Assembly (NCBI GenBank): GCA_041752735.1
Contig: JBGSVW010000016.1
Span: 1 to 7,607, forward strand
Length of the DNA: 7,607 nt
Direction: 5' to 3'
Source: UBA1422 sp041752735
GTDB lineage: Bacteria > Bacillota > Clostridia > Peptostreptococcales > Anaerovoracaceae
The notes beneath the pieces were generated by a model. That model was not told the origin of the DNA, did not search any database, and saw only the letters and a program-made list of their open reading frames with translations. The translations under genes were made by a program, and so were the position numbers. Numbering within the stretch: position 1 is the stretch's first letter; each line of letters starts with the position of its first letter. This document shows, one piece after another, positions 1-6,099 of this stretch.

Positions 1-735
1 GTATTTGTAATCATGCTAAGTTTGATTGCCAGTCTATACTTTGGCGAAATTAACAGAACTGTTGGATTTGTTTTCATTATTCTTTTAGTATATTTTCTAT
101 ATAGCAATTATAAGCAAGCGAAGACCATGATGAATCTACAAGTACCTATTGATATCGAAGAGAACTTAAATCCAGAAGACACCAAGGTTATTGCCGAGGG
201 AGCTGTCTATGATAAATCCGAAGGGGACATCGATGTATCAAGAAAAGTTGTCATAAAAAAAATAGTCTTTTTTATCATAGGCATCATCGCCGTAATTGTT
301 GGGTCGAGCCTGCTGGTTGACAATGGGATACGCATCGCAGAAATTCTAGGGGTGCCTTCAATAGTCATTGCAATTACCTTTACAGCATTGGGCACATCAT
401 TACCTGAGTTGGTAACAGCAATTTCATCCATAAGAAAAAAAGTTTCCAACCTCGGGGTAGGCAATATCATAGGAGCAAATATACTGAATGTTGTTCAGGT
501 TGTCGGAATCTCTGCCATCGTCAATCCAATCTCTGTTCAACATGACCCCACAATAGTCAGTTTTCAAATTCCTATGGTTCTCCTCATTGCGGGACTAGCT
601 GTTTTGTTTGGATTGAGTTCTAAGGGTCAGTTCAAAAGATGGCAGGGATTAGTATTATTGGCGGTATATAGTATATTTTTAATGTTTAACCTATTGCGAG
701 AAAATATGCCTATTCTGGGTGACATTTTTTTCTAG
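1..735 (+). CDS. Sodium/calcium exchanger family (CaCA) membrane protein, C-terminal half, 5' partial
   Basis: The reading frame is open from base 1, so this is a gene cut by the window edge; the ATG at 13 lies inside a membrane segment and is not a credible start. Counting codons from base 1, hydrophobic segments lie near residues 1-14, 19-34, 88-106, 117-131, 154-172, 190-204 and 215-229. A charged loop at about 38-85 separates the two halves, as in CaCA exchangers. The second alpha repeat is clear: GTSLPELVTA (residues 131-140, ion-binding Glu136) followed by GNIIGANILN (residues 154-163, Asn160). The family exchanges Na+ (or H+/K+) for Ca2+ across the cytoplasmic membrane, and this form resembles bacterial YrbG-type proteins. 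The ion specificity cannot be read from the sequence. The family is secure; the missing N-terminal half should carry the first alpha repeat. Confidence 0.9.
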   Translation, partial: VFVIMLSLIASLYFGEINRTVGFVFIILLVYFLYSNYKQAKTMMNLQVPIDIEENLNPEDTKVIAEGAVYDKSEGDIDVSRKVVIKKIVFFIIGIIAVIVGSSLLVDNGIRIAEILGVPSIVIAITFTALGTSLPELVTAISSIRKKVSNLGVGNIIGANILNVVQVVGISAIVNPISVQHDPTIVSFQIPMVLLIAGLAVLFGLSSKGQFKRWQGLVLLAVYSIFLMFNLLRENMPILGDIFF

Positions 736-772
736 AAGTGTGTAGATCTCATGGCATCATCCATGCGAATAG

Positions 773-801
773 TTGTAGTAATTTTGTTCCTATGCTAAAA
801 T
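773..801 (+). promoter_or_regulatory. Probable sigma-A promoter of coaBC (extended -10)
   Basis: TTGTAG at 773-778 and TAAAAT at 796-801 are separated by 17 bases. TGC directly precedes the -10 box, giving an extended -10 element that can offset the weak -35. Transcription would begin near 808, leaving a leader of about 65 nt before the coaBC ATG. The assignment rests on motif reading only. Confidence 0.5.
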
Positions 802-859
802 AACATTAAATTTCAACGACAATTCAACTATTGATTGTACTGAATCATTTTGAACTACT

Positions 860-865
860 AGGAGA
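860..865 (+). promoter_or_regulatory. Shine-Dalgarno site that sets the coaBC start
   Basis: AGGAGA ends seven bases before the ATG at 873. The longer in-frame alternative, a TTG at 831, has no purine-rich site before it and would add 14 residues that do not look like the start of a CoaC flavoprotein domain. Confidence 0.85.
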
Positions 866-872
866 ATCCATC

Positions 873-2084
873 ATGTTGAAAAACAAAAATATAATAGTCG
901 GAATCTGCGGAGGAATTTCTGCATATAAAGTTGTAGATGTTGTCAGTCGACTCAAAAAGCTAGATGCGAATGTAACCGTCATTATGACTGAAAATGCAAC
1001 TAAATTTGTTTCTCCGTTGACGCTACGCGCAATTTCACATGAACCGGTGATCACTGATATGTTTGCCGAACCGGATAACTGGGATACTGAGCATATTTCA
1101 TTGGCGCAGAAAGCAGATCTCTTTGTTGTCGCCCCGGCCACAGCTAATATACTGGGCAAAATTGCAGGCGGCGTTGCAGATGATATGTTGACAACGACCA
1201 TAATGGCGACGGATGCCCCAGTTTTATTTGTTCCGGCAATGAATACCGGGATGTATGAGAATCTAATTGTTCAGGAGAATATAACCAAACTGAAGAAACA
1301 TGGTTACAAGATAATGGAACCTGACACCGGTTTGATGGCATGTGGCACATCGGGAAAAGGAAGACTGCCTGAACCCCAGCAAATCATCAAAGAAATTCTT
1401 GAAATTTTAACTCCCGTTAGGGACTTAAATGGAAAAAAAGTTCTGATTACAGCGGGACCAACCGTAGAGGCCATCGATCCGGTACGTTTTATTTCCAATC
1501 GGTCCTCTGGAAAAATGGGATATGCAATTGCATCAAACGCTTTAAAAAGAGGGGCTGAGGTCATATTAATTTCTGGTCCGGTGAATATTGATCCACCCAC
1601 AGGAGTCACCTTGGTTTCTGTGACTACGGCTGACGAAATGTACGAAGCTGTAATGAGCAATTATGTAACATGCGACGTGATGATTATGATGGCGGCAGTT
1701 GCCGATTACCGTAGTGAATCTGTTGAATTGAATAAAATTAAAAAAACTACTGATGAATTAGTAATCCGATTAATAAAAAATCATGACATTGCCGCTGAAC
1801 TTGGAAGAGTGAAAGAGCACAGGATTTTAGTTGGTGCCTGTGCAGAAACAGAAAATCTGCTGGAAAACGCAAACAAAAAAATCAAATCTAAAAATTTCGA
1901 CTTGATTATGGCCAATGATGTGACGGAAGAAGGAGCGGGATTTGGACTTGATACCAATATTGTTCAAATTGTTTCAGCTGACGGAACCATCACCCCACTG
2001 CCAATTATGAGCAAAATCGAAGTTGCTGACCATCTACTGACAAGTATAGTCGAAATTGTGAACAAACGATTGTCCAATGATTAA
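873..2084 (+). CDS. coaBC: Bifunctional phosphopantothenoylcysteine decarboxylase / phosphopantothenate-cysteine ligase
   Basis: This cytosolic enzyme carries out two consecutive steps of coenzyme A synthesis: it joins 4'-phosphopantothenate to cysteine, then decarboxylates the product to 4'-phosphopantetheine. The 403 residues match the usual length of about 400. The N-terminal FMN-binding CoaC domain (about 1-180) shows GGISAYK (13-19), the catalytic His74 in EHISL, PATAN (88-92), PAMN with Asn124, and Cys157 in LMACG on the substrate-recognition flap. The C-terminal CoaB domain (about 186-400) shows ITAGPTVEAIDPVR (192-205), the ISNRSSGKMG loop with Asn209, AAVADYR (274-280) and KIKK with Lys288. 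Each key residue sits one position before its E. coli CoaBC counterpart. The ATG at 873 is preferred over the upstream TTG because of its SD site. A promoter lies upstream and a hairpin terminator downstream, so the gene may be transcribed alone. No defect is seen. Confidence 0.97.
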   Translation: MLKNKNIIVGICGGISAYKVVDVVSRLKKLDANVTVIMTENATKFVSPLTLRAISHEPVITDMFAEPDNWDTEHISLAQKADLFVVAPATANILGKIAGGVADDMLTTTIMATDAPVLFVPAMNTGMYENLIVQENITKLKKHGYKIMEPDTGLMACGTSGKGRLPEPQQIIKEILEILTPVRDLNGKKVLITAGPTVEAIDPVRFISNRSSGKMGYAIASNALKRGAEVILISGPVNIDPPTGVTLVSVTTADEMYEAVMSNYVTCDVMIMMAAVADYRSESVELNKIKKTTDELVIRLIKNHDIAAELGRVKEHRILVGACAETENLLENANKKIKSKNFDLIMANDVTEEGAGFGLDTNIVQIVSADGTITPLPIMSKIEVADHLLTSIVEIVNKRLSND

Positions 2085-2137
2085 ACTGTCCGATTCAGTG
2101 GTTATGCAGGGGGTCTTGCAACAGGGGGAGAAAGCAA

Positions 2138-2215
2138 ATGTATACAATCAATAGGAGTGACCTTGTGCCACTCCTATTTTATGCTTTAGCTAAGCCATAT
2201 ATTGCCATCTATTGA
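2138..2215 (+). CDS. Possible small ORF, 25 codons, overlapping the terminator
   Basis: An ATG at 2138 follows the purine run AGGGGGAG (2123-2130) at seven-base spacing. It opens a 25-residue frame that ends with TGA at 2213-2215. The peptide starts MYTINRSDLV and ends in a moderately hydrophobic stretch (PLLFYALAKPYIAIY). The frame spans the whole coaBC terminator hairpin and ends inside the lipoprotein promoter region. I recognise no family. It may be a chance ORF; the ribosome-binding site is the main reason to list it. Confidence 0.2.
   Translation: MYTINRSDLVPLLFYALAKPYIAIY
2150..2180 (+). terminator. Rho-independent terminator after coaBC
   Basis: A perfect 10-bp inverted repeat, AATAGGAGTG (2150-2159) and CACTCCTATT (2169-2178), encloses a 9-nt loop. 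It runs into TTTT (2177-2180) and then ATGCTTT. The T tract is short, but the position, 65 bases past the coaBC stop and just before a new promoter, fits a terminator. The structure works only for plus-strand transcription because no T run follows on the other strand. Confidence 0.7.
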
Positions 2216-2230
2216 CAATAGTAGTATCAT
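2202..2230 (+). promoter_or_regulatory. Strong sigma-A promoter of the GerMN lipoprotein gene
   Basis: TTGCCA at 2202-2207 and TATCAT at 2225-2230 each match the consensus at five of six bases and are exactly 17 bases apart. Transcription would start near 2237, about 40 bases before the gene. A second perfect -35 hexamer, TTGACA (2212-2217), has only a poor partner, TATTGA at 2236-2241, at 18 bases. Confidence 0.65.
2209..2221 (+). promoter_or_regulatory. Palindrome in the promoter spacer, possible operator
   Basis: CTATTG-A-CAATAG is a perfect 6+6 inverted repeat with a one-base centre. It lies wholly between the -35 and -10 boxes of the lipoprotein promoter. A dimeric repressor bound there would block RNA polymerase. 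No regulator can be named, and a short AT-rich palindrome can occur by chance. Confidence 0.3.
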
Positions 2231-2276
2231 CATCGTATTGATATAAACACACACAAAACCCTAAAGGAGGTATGAA

Positions 2277-3317
2277 ATGATGAAAAGCATATCGTCAAAA
2301 TTAATTATGTTGGCAAGCCTGCTGCTCGTATTAGTTTTCCCCATATTAGGGTGTGCTCAGGAGCAACCAGAAGAACAAGTGCCTGAAGCGACCATTCATG
2401 ATTATTTTCCGTTCGAAGAAAACGTAAAGATGGTATATGAAGGACAGGGGAATGAATTTGCAAGTTATACCACCTATGTGGATTATATAAACGGTGATAA
2501 AATTCAAATCAGAGTCAACAACGGGGGATCTGAAAATGTAAACATTCTCCAAAATAGTGGAGGTGCGTTGACTGAAATCAATTCCTGGGGTGGAGATGTT
2601 TTCTATAAAACTGACTTGACAGGCGAAGTTGCTACTACCTCAACCATCCTGCTCAAGGAACCTTTAATAGAGGGTACAAAGTGGAATTTATCCGATGGGA
2701 GTCAGAGGGAAATAACAGGTCTTGCAGTAGCAATTGAGACGCCATACGACAGCTTTGAGGCACTGGAAGTGACAACAACGAAAGATGGACAAATTATCCG
2801 GAAGCAATACTATGCACAAGGAATTGGGTTTGTAAAATCAATATTCTTAGGGGAAGAGGAAGAAATTTCTAGTTCCTTGAAAGAAATGATTGTTGGTGGA
2901 GGATATGATTTTACAGTTCGATCCTATAATTTCTTTGTTACATATACAGACATTTTATCAAATTTCGCTGATCAAACAGTCACTTTAAAGACTGGTGAAA
3001 ACATTGATGATTTCCTTGAGACGGAATTTCAGCAAGGTGGACTGATTTCTGCAAATACTGCGCTAAATTCAGTATGGTACAAACCGGGTAGTGATGTTGC
3101 TCACATCGACTTTTCGGAACAGTTTCTGTCTGAAATGAATTCGGGAAGTACACAAGAATCTGGTGTTTTGAATAGTGTAGCCAACACAGTGGGTGACTAT
3201 TTCCAGGTACAAAAGGTAATCATTACGATGGACGGAGCACCGTATTCTTCAGGGCATATTCTGATGAAAGAAGGGGAAGCTTTTAATACAACTTATCAGA
3301 ATGTAGTTCCGGATTAG
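2277..3317 (+). CDS. Secreted lipoprotein with C-terminal GerMN domain
   Basis: The 346-residue protein begins with a lipoprotein signal peptide: Lys3 and Lys8, a hydrophobic stretch (9-24) and lipobox ILGC with Cys26 as the lipidation site. A Gln/Glu-rich linker follows (27-38). The mature protein should be anchored to the outer face of the membrane. Residues about 40-205 form a region rich in beta-strand-like sequence (near its end KQYYAQGIGFVKSIF) that I cannot assign to a named family. Residues about 218-336 look like a GerMN domain: LNSVWYKPGSDVAHIDFS, then a Ser/Gly-rich turn, a helix (SGVLNSVANTVG) and VQKVIITMDGAPY. GerMN occurs in the spore germination protein GerM and in many other Firmicute lipoproteins, where it is thought to bind peptidoglycan or partner proteins. 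SD AAAGGAGG (2263-2270) sits six bases before the ATG at 2277; an ATG at 2280 is also possible. The gene has its own promoter and ends 64 bases before ktrB. The role is unknown. Confidence 0.85.
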   Translation: MMKSISSKLIMLASLLLVLVFPILGCAQEQPEEQVPEATIHDYFPFEENVKMVYEGQGNEFASYTTYVDYINGDKIQIRVNNGGSENVNILQNSGGALTEINSWGGDVFYKTDLTGEVATTSTILLKEPLIEGTKWNLSDGSQREITGLAVAIETPYDSFEALEVTTTKDGQIIRKQYYAQGIGFVKSIFLGEEEEISSSLKEMIVGGGYDFTVRSYNFFVTYTDILSNFADQTVTLKTGENIDDFLETEFQQGGLISANTALNSVWYKPGSDVAHIDFSEQFLSEMNSGSTQESGVLNSVANTVGDYFQVQKVIITMDGAPYSSGHILMKEGEAFNTTYQNVVPD

Positions 3318-3318
3318 C

Positions 3319-3347
3319 TTGACCGAATTAACGTGACCGTTTATGAC
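3319..3347 (+). promoter_or_regulatory. Probable promoter of ktrB
   Basis: TTGACC (3319-3324, five of six matches) and TATGAC (3342-3347, four of six) are 17 bases apart, starting two bases after the lipoprotein stop codon. The start site would be near 3354, with a leader of under 30 nt. That leaves no room for a c-di-AMP riboswitch of the ydaO type, which precedes some ktr genes. Read-through from the lipoprotein gene is also possible, as no terminator is visible between them. Confidence 0.45.
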
Positions 3348-3367
3348 TGAGGATACAAAGCAAACAT

Positions 3368-3373
3368 GAGGAG
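3368..3373 (+). promoter_or_regulatory. Shine-Dalgarno site supporting a TTG start for ktrB
   Basis: GAGGAG lies eight bases before the TTG at 3382. A nearby ATG at 3366 is out of frame and stops after eight codons. The first in-frame ATG (residue 20) would cut into the basic N-terminus just before the first membrane helix. Confidence 0.75.
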
Positions 3374-3381
3374 ACATAGAG

Positions 3382-4740
3382 TTGCTGATTGAAAAGAAAA
3401 AACGTGTGTTTAAAATCACTGATATATCCCCGACTCGGATGATTGTATCCAGTTTTGCCATCTTGATTTTGTTTGGGGGGCTTCTTCTAAATTTACCGAT
3501 TGCTTCCAATACGGGAGAGAGCATCGGCATGATAAACGCCATTTTTACAGCAACCTCGGCAACCTGTGTTACTGGCCTTGTCATTGCCGATACACTAACC
3601 CAATGGACACTCTTTGGACAAATCATTATCATTGTATTAATACAAATTGGTGGTTTGGGGATTATCACATTAGCAACATTTTTTTCTGCCATACTCGGCA
3701 GAAAAGTGGGAATGAAAGGACGAATCCTTGCCCAGGCATCCATCAGCGACTATAGCTTCACGGAAGTGGTAGCCATGATCAAAGGGATTGTGGTGATTAC
3801 CTTTGTGATTGAAGCAATCGGTGCATTGATTTTGGCCATCCGTTTTGTACCTATGTTGGGTATTCGTGGAATATATGTATCGGTATTTCAATCAATTTCT
3901 TCATTTTGCAATGCGGGTTTTGATCTGATGGGAGATTATAAAAGCATGACCGATTTCAATGGAGACCCGCTGATTATTTATACTGTTTGTGGTTTGATTG
4001 TCGTTGGTGGCCTTGGATTTATTGTTTGGAAAGATCTTTATGAATATCATGTTCATCGAACACTATACCTCCATACCAAACTTGTTTTGATTATGACGGT
4101 GCTCTTGATTATTGGCGGGGCATTGTTCTTCATGTTTCAGGAATTTTCCAACCCTGTAACCATGGGACAACTGTCGTTTACAGAAAAAATTAATGCTTCG
4201 ATTTTCCAGTCTGTCACCACCCGTACAGCCGGATACAACACCATTGATGTGGATGGTCTCACAGAAACCTCAAAAATATTTTCGGTGTTTCTCATGTTCG
4301 TTGGAGCGGCACCAGGCTCCACCGCCGGGGGTGTGAAAGTGACCACTTTGGCAATTATCATAGTGGCAATTGTCTCTAATGTACAGGGAAATAGCGAAAC
4401 CATAGTGCTTAAAAGAAAGGTCAGTCAGGATGTAATCAATAAATCCCTTGCAATCATTGGTTTGAGTATGATTCTGGTATTTGCAATGACAAGCATTATT
4501 ATTTCAATCGAAGAAATGCCATTTATTAACGTATTGTTCGAATGCACTTCAGCCTTTGGTACAGTGGGTCAATCAACCGGAATCACTCCGTTATTACATG
4601 ATTCAAGTAAAATGTTATTGGTATTTTTAATGTTTCTTGGAAGAGTAGGGCCGTTGACCTTTGCAGTTGCGCTTGCTATGCGTGAAAAGAAAACCCTTCA
4701 GAATTCCGTTTATCCTGAAGGGAAAATCATGGTCGGCTGA
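3382..4740 (+). CDS. ktrB: Potassium uptake translocator, KtrB/TrkH family
   Basis: This is an integral membrane protein of 452 residues, close to the roughly 450 of KtrB and shorter than TrkH. It forms the K+ pathway across the cytoplasmic membrane. The four membrane-pore-membrane repeats are visible through their filter loops: TSATCVTGL (58-66, Gly65), SSFCNAGF (173-180, Gly179), TTRTAGYN (279-286, Gly284) and FGTVGQSTGIT (from 392, Gly396). The third repeat is followed by the conserved APGSTAGGVKVTT stretch that forms the intramembrane gate loop in KtrB. The C-terminus ends in PEGKIMVG, typical of KtrB. Transport is probably Na+-coupled or driven by membrane potential and gated by RCK proteins that bind ATP/ADP or NAD(H). 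The start is TTG, chosen from its SD site. The two RCK genes lie immediately downstream on the opposite strand. The family is secure; Ktr versus Trk is judged from length and sequence character. Confidence 0.94.
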   Translation: MLIEKKKRVFKITDISPTRMIVSSFAILILFGGLLLNLPIASNTGESIGMINAIFTATSATCVTGLVIADTLTQWTLFGQIIIIVLIQIGGLGIITLATFFSAILGRKVGMKGRILAQASISDYSFTEVVAMIKGIVVITFVIEAIGALILAIRFVPMLGIRGIYVSVFQSISSFCNAGFDLMGDYKSMTDFNGDPLIIYTVCGLIVVGGLGFIVWKDLYEYHVHRTLYLHTKLVLIMTVLLIIGGALFFMFQEFSNPVTMGQLSFTEKINASIFQSVTTRTAGYNTIDVDGLTETSKIFSVFLMFVGAAPGSTAGGVKVTTLAIIIVAIVSNVQGNSETIVLKRKVSQDVINKSLAIIGLSMILVFAMTSIIISIEEMPFINVLFECTSAFGTVGQSTGITPLLHDSSKMLLVFLMFLGRVGPLTFAVALAMREKKTLQNSVYPEGKIMVG

Positions 4741-4780
4741 TTTAAGTGGAATAGTTGTTAACGAATAGTTTTGATAGATT

Positions 4781-5443
4781 CTATTTTTGCCCAAGAAAAA
4801 TTTTGCGTAGCATCTTTTTGTTTTCCTGATCAGAAATTAAAATGACGGAATCGCCGGGCAGCAATACAACATTTTCTTCGGGACTGTGCAATTCGCCTTC
4901 TTTAATCGTGGTAATCCAGATACAATCCTCTGGGATGCTGATTTCACCGACTCTCTTGTTAGAAACAGGGGAGTCTTTTGTTATTTCGATTTCACTGACA
5001 ATGATTTGATTGTTCTTAAGACTTGTCAGTGTTTTCATGCCATTAAAATCTACAGCTTCTTCTATTAAGTCAGCTATGAGGGTGGTACTATTCACCGTCA
5101 TGTCAACACCCAACTTGAGAAAGACACTGGCATTCTTGGGATTGTTTACCCGCGCTATGGTCTTTTTTGCATGAAGATTGTTTTTAGCCAATTGGCATGA
5201 GATTAGATTCTCTTCGTCTAATCCTGTAACAGCGATGAAGAAGTCGGCATTTTCAGCATCTGCATCACGTAGAATATTAATCCGTGTGGCGTCTCCGTTG
5301 TATACAGGAATGTTCAGTTCATCGGATAAATCCTGACACCGGTCTTTTTTCATTTCAATCATGATAATGTTATGATGGAACGGTTGAAGTGTCTTGATTA
5401 AAAAATAGCCAACTTTCCCGCCCCCGGCAATGACAATTTTCAT
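4781..5443 (-). CDS. RCK potassium-channel regulatory protein, TrkA/KtrA type (second of pair)
   Basis: This is a cytosolic protein of 220 residues, the length of a single-RCK protein such as KtrA and half that of a tandem TrkA. The RCK_N Rossmann domain (1 to about 130) has GGGKVG (7-12), acidic Glu30 at the end of the second strand, NGDAT with Asp51, and TGLDEENL (73-80), all canonical for NAD(H)/ATP/ADP binding. A TrkA_C domain (about 138-218) follows, with SPVSNKRVGEI, an IKEGEL segment and PGDSVILI, then a tail ending KIFLGQK. It probably assembles as a ring that gates KtrB. The SD GAGGT (5449-5453 on the plus strand) overlaps the TGA stop of the preceding RCK gene, and the gap is eight bases, so translation is likely coupled. 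The protein resembles Thermotoga TM1088B and mycobacterial CeoC/CeoB, compared from memory. The gene ends 40 bases from the convergent end of ktrB. Confidence 0.93.
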   Translation of the reverse strand: MKIVIAGGGKVGYFLIKTLQPFHHNIIMIEMKKDRCQDLSDELNIPVYNGDATRINILRDADAENADFFIAVTGLDEENLISCQLAKNNLHAKKTIARVNNPKNASVFLKLGVDMTVNSTTLIADLIEEAVDFNGMKTLTSLKNNQIIVSEIEITKDSPVSNKRVGEISIPEDCIWITTIKEGELHSPEENVVLLPGDSVILISDQENKKMLRKIFLGQK

Positions 5444-5451
5444 AGCCTACC

Positions 5452-6066
5452 TCATATCTTTCTTACAAAGACAATTTCATCGTCTAGTGCCAAACGTAGT
5501 CCGGGATGAGCGAATTCCAGTTCGCCATCCCTGATAAGACCAAGGATGTGCACATCTTTTGGGTGGGGGATTTCTGAAATCAAAGTGTCTTTTTCTAAAT
5601 TATTTACTTTTTTATAGCCAAAATCAACTCCGACATTAAGATCGAAGAAGAAGGATTTACAGCCGACTTCTCCCAACAAAAGAGAACGAAATTCCTTGAC
5701 GGTCATATTTGTCGGACAAACAGTACACACGCCAAACTGATATAGCACTTCTTCTCGAACAGGGTCTTGTACTCGAGCAAAAATCTTGGGCACATGAAAT
5801 ATTTCTTTTGCAACCTGACATGCCATCGTGTTGATGTTGTCGTCAGGTGTAGCCGCAATAAAACCATCTGCAGTTTCTATGCCAGCCTCTATTAACACAT
5901 CTTCATCTATGGGGCTTCCCCAAACTGTAATACCTTTGAAATTTGGCCCTAACAAAACAAAATTATCGTTTTGTTCATCAACAACAGAAATATCGTGTCC
6001 TTCTTCAGACATGAGTTGAGCAAACCCCGAACCCACTTTGCCGCAACCGGCAACAACAATTTGCAT
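5452..6066 (-). CDS. RCK potassium-channel regulatory protein, divergent TrkA type (first of pair)
   Basis: This 204-residue single-RCK protein is encoded just upstream of the second RCK gene. The Rossmann loop GCGKVG (7-12) and acidic Asp30 are intact. The later signature that normally reads GDA(T) is GSPID, so Ser51 stands where the downstream paralogue has Asp51. The TPDDNIN segment (73-79) matches the family. FGVCTVCP (111-118) contains a CxxC (Cys114, Cys117); the xxICPA-like context recalls Thermotoga TM1088A, from memory. Residues about 128-204 form a weakly conserved TrkA_C domain ending DDEIVFVRKI. A strong SD, AAGGAGGG (complement of 6071-6078), sits about five bases before the ATG. 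The likely role is the partner subunit of the downstream RCK protein in gating KtrB; a hetero-oligomer is inferred only from the pairing. The start and family are secure, but whether it binds nucleotide in the usual way is uncertain. Confidence 0.92.
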   Translation of the reverse strand: MQIVVAGCGKVGSGFAQLMSEEGHDISVVDEQNDNFVLLGPNFKGITVWGSPIDEDVLIEAGIETADGFIAATPDDNINTMACQVAKEIFHVPKIFARVQDPVREEVLYQFGVCTVCPTNMTVKEFRSLLLGEVGCKSFFFDLNVGVDFGYKKVNNLEKDTLISEIPHPKDVHILGLIRDGELEFAHPGLRLALDDEIVFVRKI

Positions 6067-6099
6067 AGCACCCTCCTTACGTCTCGATACTATATGATA

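Noticed and set aside
13..735. ATG at base 13 as the true start of the exchanger
   Set aside because: The frame stays open to the window edge with hydrophobic codons before the ATG, and half of the expected family length is missing.
750..765. Hairpin CATGG...CCATG after the exchanger gene as a terminator
   Set aside because: The stem is only five base pairs and no T run follows it.
831..872. TTG at 831 as the coaBC start
   Set aside because: It has no SD site, and the extra 14 residues do not fit the family N-terminus, while the ATG at 873 has AGGAGA at good spacing.
2272..2280. ATG at 2272 as the lipoprotein start
   Set aside because: It is out of frame with the lipoprotein, reads only ATG AAA TGA, and is one base from the SD, too close for use.
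3318..3381. c-di-AMP (ydaO) or other riboswitch ahead of ktrB
   Set aside because: The gap is 64 bases, too short for that aptamer, and no stable stem-loop set is seen.
3249..3743. Minus-strand ORF of 164 codons across the lipoprotein/ktrB junction
   Set aside because: It is antisense to two well-supported genes, its translation resembles no family I know, and it reads as the complement of membrane-helix codons.
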